NCBI GenBank assembly: GCA_021234155.1
Contig: JAJEKV010000072.1
Span: 1,716,526 to 1,780,525 of the forward strand
Direction: 5' to 3'
From: Isoetes taiwanensis
Taxonomy: Eukaryota > Streptophyta > Lycopodiopsida > Isoetales > Isoetaceae
Length of the DNA: 64,000 bases
The notes beneath the pieces were generated by a model, which searched no databases, was not told the origin of the DNA, and worked only from the letters and a program-made list of their open reading frames with translations. A program made the position numbers and the translations under genes. Of this stretch, positions 10,979 through 22,071 are shown one piece after another (positions within the stretch are counted from its first letter, which is position 1; each line of letters begins with the position of its first letter).

Positions 10979-11008
10979 TTTCTATCCGTGCTAAAACTGA
11001 AAAATATA

Positions 11009-11211
11009 CACAACAAGAGAATGGGCATTTAGCGACGTGGGGTTGCGACGTCTGGGTCACGTGACGTGACATTTGACGTGACCATGTCACGTCAATGCGA
11101 TGTCACGTCGCGTTCACGTCGCAGACACGTCGCAGACACGTGGTCAGACGTCCCATGGACGTGACCCAGACATCGCTACAGACGTCACTAAATGGCCTTT
11201 CTCCTGTTGTG
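11009..11211. mobile_element. CACTA-like MITE (203 bp) dense in ACGT cores
   Basis: Terminal inverted repeats of about 30 bases: left CACAACAAGAGAATGGGCAT then TTAGCGACGT; right end, reverse-complemented, CACAACAGGAGAAAGGCCAT then TTAGTGACGT. The ends resemble the plant CACTA (En/Spm) terminus CACTACAAGAAAA. The interior contains 13 ACGT tetramers by my count, many as CACGTG- or TGACGT-like sites. Flanking trinucleotides ATA and ACA are similar but not identical, so a 3-bp duplication is only suggested. Confidence 0.8.
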
Positions 11212-11519
11212 ACATATTTTGAATGCACAGTTATACTACATCATGACAACAAAATGAAGTGCTGGTATTTTAGTTATAAATATAGCACAAAATCCTCCTT
11301 AGCATCTATAGAAGAGTGGCGCTATAACCCATCCAACCATTAATGTAGACGTCGCATGCGACGTCCTGTAAAAAGAATTAAAAAAATAAATAAATGTTTT
11401 GCTTAGATAATTACAATATGATGTACAAGAGGCAAAAGGCATGTCACCTTTTTTTTTAATTTGAAAATCGTGTATTGTATTTATATTTTTAAATAATCAC
11501 AAAAGACTCGTTAAGGGGA
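11212..11519. other. AT-rich spacer
   Basis: AT-rich, with a small palindrome GACGTCGCATGCGACGTC at 11349-11366. No gene seen. Confidence 0.5.
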
Positions 11520-13932
11520 GTATCCACCCTTTTAGCCTAGAGCTAATCTCTATCAGACTCGGTGGAGTAGTCATCCGAGTAAGTGGTTTGAGGACGCTCA
11601 GCTTCAGGGTCGCGATTGGATGGCTCTCCACCAAAGTTCGACGCTCCCTCGTCGACCCCTCGCCCTGCGTCCTCGTCCAGGGCTTGGTTCATGTGTTCCA
11701 TTGCTTTCTATAAAAACCAGAAGAATATGGCATTAATGTAGTTCATAGAATTATAATAATTACATACAACGCACATTGGCATTCCCGTGATGTGGGATAG
11801 TTCCCTCTTCGTATAACTGTTGATATAGATAAACAGCTCCACGAGTAGTGGCTATTTGTACATGCTCCATATAGCCAGTACTATGACAATATGACGAGTA
11901 TTAGCTAATGACATTTAAAGTTCTTATTAAAATTAATGTGAACTAATATAGCTTTTACGAATCTATGGTGAAACCCTTTCCGACCGCCGGAGCCCAAATG
12001 AGAGGGAGTTCGTCCACTTGCAGTTGCTGCCGCAGTCCGTTCTCTATGTTTCTGTTCTGGATCCTTTGCACGTTCGAATGCGATCTGATTGCAAGGCACA
12101 CAACATTATCACAAGTTAAAGTGAACGAATGGCAAAAAAAATAAGAAATACCTATAACTAGAAAACATATTCTATTTCAAGGGTTTATGGAGATTAAGTG
12201 GTTTAGGGACTTTTGACGAATCGCCTTTTTTGCAATCCGAGTTCAGTTTATCAAGCACTCTTTGCCTTTGATATAAATCGATAGATCAATGCAATATTAA
12301 AATAATAAAAACAAGACTATGACTAGATCATGTACCTCCTTTTTCGTTGAAGCTCGCCCATCATCGAAACGAGCTTCTTCCAGTTAAAGCTCTTTGTTTT
12401 TTCTATCTCTGGGAAACTCTCTTTCATTTTATTTTGACGCTCTCTATTTCGCGTTGGTCATAAGCGCCAGGCCACTCCCCTAGACCACAGGGAGGCCATA
12501 AACGAGAGATATTGTTTGAAACCGCGTCCCTCAGTGTAGTATAAAAGACACTTCCGGAGTCATCCTTCTTAGGAAGATCGTCCCTGAAGCATAAATGGTG
12601 GGTATATAAAAGCGTGTTTATGTCTACCGTCAATATACATATCCTGTCCCGATAGGAAACTTTTGAGCACTTTACAATTTATTCTAAGTGAAGAGAATGA
12701 ACAAAACAACAAATTTAGATGGCAAAGTACTAATATTTGAGGTTGATATCTTAAATAATATGTTCACATAAAACTTTCACCAAAAAATTATTATTATTAT
12801 GATAGTCGGGTATATTCGGGGCCAAATCACACGCCGACTTACGTATCTAAAACAAAGCGAAATGGACGCTCTCCTTTAGTGACACGACGTCGTCGGGATC
12901 TGGACCTCTCCAAGTCAGGCGATTCACGATGTCCTTGGGATCCCGAACCCGATAATTCTGGTGATTCATGTCGTCGTCGCCCTCTTGAATGTTGTGAGTC
13001 CATTGTTCCACTACCTCTTGACCTGGGAAGTAAAGAAATGTTTGGTGCGTAGTGGATATATATTTACCTGTTGAAATCTCCCTCCAAGTTCCTTGCACCA
13101 GAAAAATCTATTCCCGTCTCATGCCTAGAACGGGAGTCCATACTACGTCTACCGACCTCAATATTCTCGCGAGAACGTGGAGGCCGATAATCAACACTAT
13201 GTCGATGGGGCATAGGAATTGATACATTTGGGGGAGGCTGCCTAACCGGCGTCGGTGTCAAAGAGGCAAAATATGCTGCAATTTGTTCTCTCTCAGCGGC
13301 AGACATGCTTGCGACGAAGGCGGGGAGCGGCGGAGGAGCTGCAGAAGCACAAATATCACGCAAAAAACAATCCATTTATTTATTATTTTTATAAAAGCTA
13401 TCTTAATACCCAAACCTGCTGCTGTAGTGACAGGTGGAGGTTGGCTACTTGGAACGTCAGCACGATTGCCCCTACCTCGTAGAGTCCTCCTCCTATTTTC
13501 TCTAAACTCTTCCCTTTCCTCTACACAACAAATTAAAACTCCATGCATAAACCTACATACCTAATTAGAGGGTAAAGCGTATAAAAACTATATAAATACT
13601 TACCTTCGTCTTTGTCATTCTCCCTACGATTGCGATTACCTTTATTCATCGCCGAGAAAAATAGCACACCTAGATCAAAAGAAATTATGAGAGAAACATT
13701 TGATAACCATGAATGATATGGTTGCAATAATAGGATGATACTTACAAACTATACAGATCATAAATAGTACTTTGATGGTTTGAAATGTGCTACCAATGAG
13801 CCCCGGCATCGCTACTGCAGTCTTGACCGTCTTGACCGGGGGCGGAGGGGGAGACGCATAATGCCACGAATATCGCATCAGGAGAAAGATAGCCACAATG
13901 AGAAAGACCGCTAAGAGTTGAGCCTCCGCCAT
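11520..13932 (-). CDS. Multi-exon transposon-like gene, possibly Ptta/En-Spm (Transposase_24) related
   Basis: A chain of open segments with canonical splice sites on the minus strand. About 13932-13750: MAEAQLLAVFLIVAIFLLMR (hydrophobic), then a Pro-rich turn, donor GTAAGT. About 13668-13608: MNKGNRNRRENDKDE, donor GTAAGT. About 13520-13410: REEFRENRRRTLRGRGNRAD. About 13340-13070: Pro-rich, then SMSAAEREQIAAYFASL. About 13022-12842: Ser/Arg-rich (RSRSRRRRVTKGERPFRFV). About 12640-12350: ISRLWPPCGLGEWPGAYD and SFNWKKLVSMMGELQRKR, with a one-base shift between them. About 12090-11950: QKHRERTAAATASGRTPSHL then GSGGRKGFHHRF. About 11890-11770: GYMEHVQIATTRGAVYLYQQ. Last, about 11710-11522: acidic tail to a stop near 11522. 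The xxHxxGSxxF-like segment followed by a TRG block resembles plant Ptta/En-Spm transposase accessory proteins. Assignment is weak, exon limits are approximate, and it may be degraded. Confidence 0.35.
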
Positions 13933-14049
13933 GACTATATATATTAATTTGAACATAACGAGAATTAGCGAGAGAAAAGCTTTGAACAAATATCTATACC
14001 TAAATTTATATTCTTATCTTTATATTCTCGTATATATGTATGGGGTGCA

Positions 14050-14350
14050 TATCGAACTCTAGGTTGGCATATTATCAGGCCATGTATCATGTCATACATC
14101 GAACCCTAAATTATCCCACGTGGCATTTTTAGTGCCACATCATGAAACCCTACATTGCGTGTGGCACATCATCAAACCCTAGGTTGTGTCACGTGGCGAC
14201 TTCGTATTGCCACATCATAGTAAGTGCCATGTCATCAAACCCTAGCTTGCGTGTGCCACATCATCAAACCCTAGATTGTGCCACATGGCATTTACAATCT
14301 AGGGTTTGATGATGTAGCACACAAAACCTAGGGTTTGACGTCTGTAGCGA
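14050..14350. repeat. CATCAAACCCTAG / GCCACAT repeat block
   Basis: About six imperfect copies of GCCACATCATCAAACCCTAG-type units (period roughly 35-60 bases), the last two in inverted orientation (CTAGGGTTTGATGATGT). It ends with GACGTCTGTAGCGACACTTT, whose reverse complement shares CGCTACAGACGTC with the right end of the CACTA-like MITE at about 11174-11186. This looks like a CACTA subterminal region. Confidence 0.65.
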
Positions 14351-14497
14351 CACTTTATCTACAAGTTATGATTAATAATTTATTTACCATTAATAATAAT
14401 TTTTTTCATTAATAAATTACTTTTCCATTAGTAATTTTGAATAAAAAACATTTATTTGTTGCAACAAGCCTCAAATAGGAAGACAAAATTATATTAA

Positions 14498-16028
14498 TCA
14501 CTTCTTGCAAGCATTTAACAGTAGCTTAGCCATCTCAAGTGGATCACCACACTTCATATGTCGTCTCTCTCTCACAACTATATCAGAAGAAAGCCTTGCT
14601 GTTTTGAACACATCGATGACGCTAAGAATAGATGGGCGATCCATGTGCACCAGCTCTCTATCCATCATCATTTGGACCTTCATATGTTGGATGATGTCCA
14701 ATGTGCTAGAGTATCGGTCGGTTGGGTTTATCTCAACACACAACCCCATAAGCCGCATTGCCGGGACAAAATCAAGGAGCATCTTGTAAATGTAGCCCAG
14801 GGAATATATGTCAGATATCCCATGCCCCCATGATGCTTGGTCATCTGATGATGATATAAAAACTCTCTTCTCCCACCAAGGATATCGCACCGTTCCATCT
14901 TGTAGTGTATAACGGCTCTTCAACTTGGGCATTCGCTCCTTGCAAAAAAAACAGAGGGTCGTGTCCCAATCTCCAATAGCCACCTACACATTTGCAATGG
15001 GAATCATCAAAATGGAGTTTGACCCTTTTGCAATTGAGCTTTGTGTGTGTCCAACCTGGAGCGTGGATGGCATAGACTCCTTCCGCAAGAGCGAGAGTTA
15101 TTTCTGGGATGTACTTATACACGAGTCTCATTTTGGCTTTCCACTCCGCACTTATCTTCATATCAGCCCTTCTTGGAGCACTATGCATTGCATTTGACCA
15201 TCTCCTATAAGAAGAGAATTGGCTCGGAAGATGGTCAAGTAATTCTGCAAAGGTTCCTCCATTCATGAATGGCAAGACTACCATTGGTCCCTGTGGCTCA
15301 TCTCCACAAAAGACCTCAGGGGCATGTCCAAGGGGTGTGGCCAATGCTGGACTTGGGCTCTTGAAACGGATATACTTGTCAGCCAACGACCATGATGCAG
15401 CTCTATCTTGGCCTCTCCACACAATGCCAGTATAATAGTCATCTGCATTAAAGTACAGGGTTCCCAAGATCTGGATTTGGTATATCTGGCAGTCTTGTTT
15501 ACTACCAATGCACTTTACAACGTTTACAGCATCCACATGAATGCTATCAATAAATGCAGCACATTTATCATGACCATGTAATGATAATCTAGCCCCTGCA
15601 CCAATAGAGCTCCCACTATGGATAAGACTATCTAACTCTTTCACCTGTTCATCTTTGAGACTGCTACTGGCCATCTTGTGATCTTTGCGTCGGACCTTTG
15701 CACTTCGCCACGAATTAGCCCATCGTCCCACGTATGCCTCAGCATGGGGGCTCATAAGTGGCACTTTATACTTAAGTAGCGTCCTCAATTCTGGCTCAGG
15801 ATTGCAAACCCAAGACTTTAAGTTCTTTCTCATCATATCTTGCAACTCAGACTCATGCTCTGACCACCTCCCACATAATTCAGACCGACATTCTTTCTCA
15901 ACTGATGCTATAAAACGGTTAATTCGCTCATCGGTTTGTATATGCCTATTCGGGTCGGTCTGTGCACATATTTGATTGATGAGTATGCGCCTAATTTCAC
16001 TAAGCATCTCTGTCCTTACTGAGGCCAT
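14498..16028 (-). CDS. Kinase-like protein with degenerate catalytic motifs
   Basis: Translation from the ATG at 16028 (MASVRTEMLSEIRRIL) gives an N-terminal helical domain of about 170 residues. A protein-kinase-like fold follows: an N-lobe region, ITLALAEGVYAIHAPGWTHT then KLNC (catalytic loop position, where HRDLKPxN would stand), then VAIGDWDTTL at the DFG position, DIYSLGYIYKMLL (helix F, DVxSLG-like) and NPTDRYSSTLDI (helix H/I Arg region). The catalytic Asp of HRD is absent and DFG reads GDWD, so it would be a pseudokinase if expressed. Near 14985 the frame changes by one base (HCKCV to VAIGDW), through an indel or an unseen intron. It ends at a stop at 14498. It is downstream of the CACTA-like repeat block and may have been carried by that element; plant-lineage kinase amplification by transposons is known. 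Confidence 0.55.
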
Positions 16029-16184
16029 TTTTATGCCTACAAACAAAACAAAATAATGAATACAAAAGCCAAGCATGCGCAAAGTAAATGCAACATAATA
16101 CGACAATATCAAACATGTATGCAGACCATATAATCATTACTTATAACATGCCCTATGGCGACTCATACCTTATCCCCCCCCCAA

Positions 16185-16224
<40 letters not shown>

Positions 16225-16680
16225 AAATAGGTTAGACTAGGGTATTCGGACCCACGGTCAATTTACATTCGTATTACTAGTTAATTAGTTAGCAGATAGT
16301 CCCAAAATTTAGTTAACTTTTTTAACACCATTAAGTACATTCTCTCAAACCTTATAGTATTTTGCAAGCCTTAATATACAGTATACAAAAACTTGTACAT
16401 GCATACCCCACAAATGAGGATCGCTATGTACGGTCCAGATCTTGGAATAAAGGGCAAATATGCCCATCCGACAGCTCTCGTTGCCCGGAGTAACCTCCCG
16501 TGTGAATATGCACCCAAACCAAAGGGGGTTTAAGGGGGATTTTAATTTAAATGTGTTAAATGCAATGGTTTGTGTTAATAATGTTAATGGTAGTTGTGTG
16601 TTAATTGTTATATTAAAAAAAAAATTGGCCCCTTTGGGGCCTTAAGGATGGTGTAAGGGCCAGAAAAGGGGCCAGTTCAA
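16029..16680. other. Spacer with poly(A) run
   Basis: A run of about 35 A residues at 16187-16220, preceded by CCCCCCCCC (16176-16184), then AT-rich sequence. No gene seen. The poly(A) could mark an old retroposed 3' end. Confidence 0.6.
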
Positions 16681-16689
16681 GCCATCTGT

Positions 16690-17455
16690 TAGAGCTGCCA
16701 GATTGGCACATGCATCCAAAGCAGTCGCATAAGTGTATTTATCTGGTTTCACCCCTTCAGCATTCATTTAATTGAAAAATTCCAAAGCCTTCTTATTATT
16801 TCCATTCTGCACATATGCTCCAAGCATACTTGTCCATGAGATAACATCACGGTAATGCATTTCATCAAACAATTGTGTTGCATTCTTAACATCTCCACAA
16901 TAAGCATATGCTACAAAACAACAACAAGGTCTCCTTCAAAACCCATGGCAACAATGTTCTGATGGATCTTCTTTCCAGTTACCAGATCCATCATAGCAGC
17001 ACAAGCATGAAGAGCACTCACATAAGTGACTTTATCAGGGACTATGCCCTCCAGCTAGCTGCATTTGCCTAAAAAATTCAAGTGTTTGATTCTCATGTCC
17101 ATTCTGTGTACATGCTGCAATTATGGAGTTCCATGACACTAGATCATGGAGAGGCATTTTATGAAAAATATTCTGGGCCTCTTGGATGCTCCCTTGTTGG
17201 GAAAATGCTGCTAACATTGAATTCCAGGAGACTACATCACGACGGGGCATCTTTTCAAATACCATTTTAACGCCATCTAGGCTTCCAAGTCTTACATAGA
17301 CCCCAAGCGTAAGGTTCCAGGAGAGAGAATACATTGGGTTCCTGAATAGACTCAAATACTGCCTGAACATCCTTCAAAGCTCCACATCTACCATACATTT
17401 CTACAAGCAAAATCCATGCAATGCAATCTATAGAGGCGTGTTTTCCCTGAATCAA
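16690..17455 (-). pseudogene. PPR protein pseudogene
   Basis: On the minus strand the order of repeats is: about 17455-17350 with MYGRCGALKDVQAVFESIQE then PNVFS; after a frameshift, 17340-17035 with GSLDGVKMVFEKMPRRDVVS, SWNSMLAAFSQQGSIQEAQN, IFHKMPLHDLVSWNSIIAAC and LEFFRQMQLAG. After a stop come VPDKVTYVSALHACAAMMDL and further broken repeats to about 16690. This is the PLS-class pentatricopeptide pattern (organelle RNA-binding, editing or processing factors). Several stops and at least two frame changes mark it as dead. No E or DYW tail is seen. Confidence 0.8.
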
Positions 17456-18850
17456 AAGCTTGAAATGTGATAGTGTTACCAGTAGAAGCTGATCTGCAAG
17501 CGCTAAAAGAAATTTCGGCCCAAAACGATTGTTTTACCCCTCGAAACAGCAAGAGATACAGCAAGGGATGATATAATTCATGCTAATCAGATGATTACCT
17601 GAAGTTGCAACAGGAGGAGTGTCACAGATCAACGACTTGAAGTCCGGAACTGGGTGCTAGAGAAGAGAAATAGTCTACTGTCCACTACCGTCATCACTAT
17701 CAGCACCACCATCATGGCTTAAACTTTCATAGATTGGCAAGCATCTGCTTCAAGCACTCAGGTAGCTCTCTGCTGGAACCGGTTAAGCTCTGCCCAAATC
17801 CGATGCTGCCAGAAGCATAAGAAACATAAAACGTAACTTTGCCCTAAAACACATTGCTTTGAACCATCTGCTTCAAGCTCGTATGCTGGAACCGGGCACT
17901 CAGGTAGCTCGTATGCTAAAACTGGTTAAGCTCTGCTCATCGGCCATTCCAAGTTTCTCCATCAGGCTCTATGAGACCTGCTTGAATCCGACCCACAAAA
18001 CCACGCCCCATGTTATAAGATCTGCCACCATTTTTTATGAAGAAGCTTCTCTCTGCAACGACGATCTGTTTAAATGGTAGCTTAATCATCGAGATCCCTT
18101 ATAGCAAAAACCATAACCCAGAGACCTAATTTTGGAGTTAACAAGAACCCTAAAATGAGCTGCTCGAGCTTTGCATGTCGAGCAAAATAAAATGTAATAC
18201 GAAAAAATAGAACTTAACGGAAAAATATATGATATATGGGTCTACACTATTGAAAAGAGGCATTAAAATTAATTCAAGCGTAAGCAAATACAATGCGCAC
18301 TCTAGATGTACTAATTAGTAGGCCTTGTGCAATACGCCCATCAAATCATATAAAAACCATTGGAAAAACCGTACAAAAATACAAAAAAAACCCCCTGTTA
18401 TTATGCTACGTATTCGGATTAGTTAGCAAAATTAACTGAAAGTTAACTAAATTAGAAATTAGCACTAAAAGTTAAATCACCCCATAGAGGTCACTTTAAG
18501 TTTAGTTAATTGTGCTTATAATTTTTTTTGCCTTTGGCTAACTTAACTAGACATGTTCGAAATAATTTAGTTAACTAGTTAAGTTATTTTTTAACCAAAG
18601 TTTTTAGTGCGAAATAGTATTACATTAAGTTAGCCTAACTTATTTTTTTAACTAGCTTTTATGTGAAGGAAATCATCCAGTTACTGTTAACTTACGATAA
18701 ACATAACTTAACTGAACTTGACCATGGGTGCGAATAGACCCTTACTCGGATCAAAAGCTAGATTTGGCTAGATAATAGAGGAGGCTTTGGACTGATGGAA
18801 TAAGCTAGATAGACTAGATTAGATCGGCTGGATTAGGATAGAGTATGATT
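17456..18850. other. Intergenic, nothing clear
   Basis: Contains two similar short segments (17740-17790 and 17865-17935, both with CTTCAAGC...CTCAGGTAGCTC...GGTTAAGCTCTGC) that look like a local duplication. From 18150 to 18800 the sequence is AT-rich with many GTTAAC/TTAACT-like motifs. No gene supported. Confidence 0.5.
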
Positions 18851-18852
18851 AG

Positions 18853-19400
18853 GACCCGAACACGTGGTCCTCCCCACTCATGGTGGAGCCGAGCATGCCC
18901 TTTCCGTAGCCACCTCTACCTAAAAATAATAACATCTGGTCCCCTCCACTCATGGTGGAGCTGACCATGTCCCTGCCCTAGCTACCTCTACCTAAAACTG
19001 ACAATAAATGTGAACTAAGGCCTGAACACCTGGTCCTCCCCACTTATGGTGGAGCCGACCATGTCCTTGTCGTAGCCACATCTACCTAAGAATGAGAAGA
19101 AAAGTGGACTTGGACCCGGACACCTGGTCCTCTCCGCTTGAGGTGGAGCCGACCGTGCCCTTGAACAAGCCACTACAATTTTATTTTAAACCTAAGAAAT
19201 AACAAGTGGAACTGGAAGTGGACTTGAACCCGGGTACGTGGTCCTCTCCACTCTAGGTGGAACCGACCGTGCCCTGGAACAAGCCACTCTTTAACCTAGG
19301 AAAAATTTATGATTGTAGTGAAAGTGGACTTCGAACCTGGGTACATGGTCCTCTCCACTCTAGGTGGAGCCGACCCGTGCCCTTGAACAAGCCACTCCAT
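18853..19400. repeat. Six-copy tandem repeat with tRNA-like B-box
   Basis: Units begin near 18853, 18935, 19020, 19108, 19208 and 19330 (spacing about 80-120 bases). Each contains GTGGTCCTCYCCACT, a hairpin CTCCACTCTAGGTGGAG (or variant) and CCGACCRTGCCC, then a variable tail. In later copies the minus strand reads GGGTTCAAGTCCAC, which fits the RNA polymerase III B-box (GGTTCRANTCC), with AGTGGCTTGTTCAAGGGC upstream in A-box position. The cloverleaf pairing is poor, so these are not functional tRNA genes but may derive from a tRNA or SINE head. Confidence 0.75.
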
Positions 19401-19539
19401 CAATTTGTTTAACCTACTTAAAACTATAAAAATAAAATGCAAGTGCAATCAACTACTTACCAAAAGAAGGACGTGTGTACACAAGATCTTGTCGGGTCTA
19501 AATCGTAATAGAAAGCTGCAACAGAAGTAACAAAGCATT

Positions 19540-19985
19540 AGAAGAATAAGAACAAAGAAGAAAAAGATCGAAGAAGAAAGAAAGGAAAAAAAGGGGGGGG
19601 GATAGTAAACAAGAGATAGAAATAAAACAAGAGAAAGAAATAGGAGAAGAAATAAAAGAATAGAGGGGAAGAAATAAGGATAGAATAGAGAAGAAATAAG
19701 AGATGAAAGAAGAAAGAATGAAGAAAAAAAGAGGAAATAAGAGAAGGGAAGGGAATAGAATGGAAGGAAGAAATAAGGGAAGGGAAATAAAATGATCGAA
19801 AGGAAAGTGAGGAAGCAATGAAAAAGAATGAAGAATAAGAAACAAATGAAGAAATGAAATGAAAAAGAATGAAGAATAAGAAATGAAAAATAAGGAAGGG
19901 AAGAGAAAAAAGAAATGAGGGAAGGGAGGGGAAAGAATGAGGAATGAGAAAGTATGAGAAAGAATGGAAATGAGAACATTGGAAT
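19540..19985. repeat. Purine-only tract (A/G), about 440 bp
   Basis: The plus strand is almost entirely A and G (GAAAGAAAGGAAAAAGGG, GAAGAAATAAGA and similar), with occasional T. Apparent ORFs on the minus strand are Phe/Ser/Leu low complexity and are not genes. Confidence 0.9.
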
Positions 19986-20001
19986 TAGAAAAGAAATGAA
20001 C

Positions 20002-21960
20002 TTGGTCCCCAGGGCAATGTCGACGTTGAGTCCATTGGCAGAGCCAAATCACGGTTTCGGAGAGGGGAGATCGCCCGTCCGTCCCCAGAGCCTTGGGGAG
20101 AGGAAATTCGGGGCAAGCAGCTTTCGGGGGTATTTTAGGGTCCGTGCTCTGGCGTCAACACCCTCAACTCCACTTCAAGACACGGTGCAAGGTCCCGGCC
20201 GAATCTGACAAGGAGAGGACCTCCGAAACGTAAATCGTATGGGTTGCCAGGTTCTAGAAGGGTTTGTGTTTTGGGGGCCGAGTTTTGGTTTGTTGCAGTT
20301 GGACGTGGCCGAGAAGCTGCGGCCGAGAACACGGAGCAAGGGGAACTGACGGAATGGAGTTTGGGCCTGTCCTCCTCCCGATGTGGCAATTAGAAGTCGG
20401 GGGGGGCTTTTGCAGTGGCAAGACATTCATAAATTCGTAATTAATGCATTGTATGAAAATAAATTCTGATTTTTTGCCAACTGGATTCCTAATTCATCTC
20501 CAGCACACAGCCCAATTTTCGGAATTTTTGGAGAAGGTCTAGGTCAAAGGGTTAGCATTAGAACGGTCGGGGCAGCCCGTTGCGGGGCAACCGAGCTGGC
20601 ACCCTTCCCCAAGTCAAACAAGGCCAGGACCTTGCAGGGCTCCCTCACAAGAGGGGAGAGTCCGGACCCCAGGAGGCGGGATCCAAAAAAGTTCCCGAGG
20701 CAGCCCTTCCTGGCAGCGCTCCCCCGGGGGGCCGCACACTAATGACCACCCTCCCGGAGCCCTGTTCCCCTATCTGACCGTTGGATCCTCCATTCAGGGG
20801 CCCCTCTTCGAGAAAGCCCAAAAGATTCAGATCGGTTCGGGAGAACTTGTCAAACCGCGGAGCGTCCTGAGGTCGGCCTTGTAGGAACCGCAGTGTTTTG
20901 TCGTTCGGGCACCGGGGAGGCTCCGGAATGGCAAATCGACCTCGCCAAGTCGTCCGGAATGTTGAAATTACCCTAGCAAGTTACAAGGTCGGTTTTGCAA
21001 AAGAAAGAAACACTCACGCCCTCCACGACACTATCCGGAATCCACATCCTAGGCCAATTGACTATGAGTGTGCTGGACATGAGCTACTTTGGCACTTCTT
21101 GGAGGTCGGGTGATCTTCTGGCCACGGAACTTGGTCCTCATGGCAATGTCGACATTCTGAGTCCATTAACGGAGCCAAATCACGGCTCCGGAGAGGGGAG
21201 GTCGCCCGTCCGTCCACAGGGCCTTGGGAAGAAGAAACTCGGGGCAAGCAGCTTCCGGGGGGATTATAGGGTCTGTGCTCTGGCCTCAACACCCCCACTC
21301 CACGTCAAGACACGGCACAAGGTCACGGCCGAATCTGACAAGGAGAGGGCCTCCGAAACGTAAACGCTGTGGGTTGCCAGGTTCTAGAAGGGTTTGCGTT
21401 TTGGGGGCCGAGTTTTGGTCTGTCGCAGTTGGGACGTGGCCAAGAAGTTGCGGCCGAGAACGCGGAGCAAGGGGAACTGACGGAACGGAGTTTGGGCCTG
21501 TCCTCCTCCCAATGTGGTAATTAGAAGTCGGGGGGGTGCTTTTGCAGTGGCAAGACATTCATAAATTCGTAATTAATGCATTGTACGAAAATAAATTCTG
21601 ATTTTTTTGCCAACTGGATTCCTAATTCATCTCCAGCACACAGCCCAATTTTTGGAATTTTCGGAGAAGGTCTAAGTCAAAGGGTTAGCATTTGAACAGT
21701 CCGGGCAGCCCGTTGCAGGGCAACTGAGCTGGCACCCTTCCCCAAGTCAAAGGAGGCCAGGACCTTTCAGGGCTCCCTCACAAGAGGGGAGAGTCCGGAC
21801 CCCAGGAGGCGGGATCCAAAAAAGTTCCCGAGGCAGCCCTTCCTGGCAGCGCTCCCCCGGGGGGCCGCACGCTAATCACCACCCTCCCGAAGCCCGGTTC
21901 CCTTATCCGACCGTTGGATCCTCCGTTCAGGGGCCCCTCTTCGGGAAGGCCCAAAGACGG
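20002..21960. repeat. Tandem duplication of a 1.1-kb unit
   Basis: Unit 1 from about 20002 and unit 2 from about 21130 share the same sequence order: CTTGGTCC..GGCAATGTCGAC, GGAGCCAAATCACGG, TCGCCCGTCCGTCC, CTCTGG.CTCAACACCC, GAATCTGACAAGGAGAG, AAGACATTCATAAATTCGTA, AGCCCGTTGC, and CAGGAGGCGGGATCCAAAAA. They differ by scattered substitutions and small indels. Unit 1 has an extra tail (about 20800-21129) before unit 2 starts; unit 2 ends in the palindrome at 21905-22025. GC-rich, with no credible gene. Confidence 0.85.
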
Positions 21961-22026
21961 ACCGATCTGGAATCTTTTGGGCCTTCCCGAAGAGGGGCCC
22001 CTGAACGGAGGATCCAACGGTCGGAT
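21905..22026. repeat. Near-perfect 50-bp inverted repeat (hairpin)
   Basis: The left arm (about 21907-21956; CCGACCGTTGGATCCTCCGT then TCAGGGGCCCCTCTTCGGGA) is repeated in reverse complement at about 21976-22025, with a spacer of about 20 bases. It forms the right boundary of the tandem duplication. The first duplication unit has only the left arm (20777-20822). Confidence 0.9.
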
Positions 22027-22071
22027 AGGCTAGACCCTTCTCATCGAAGGTCATTCTTGTTTCCTCTCAGT

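Noticed and set aside
18853..19400. Functional tRNA genes
   Set aside because: B-box present but no acceptor, D or T-stem pairing that makes a cloverleaf.
19449..20052. Phe/Ser/Leu-rich minus-strand ORFs resembling membrane proteins
   Set aside because: Translation of a purine tract; no codon structure.
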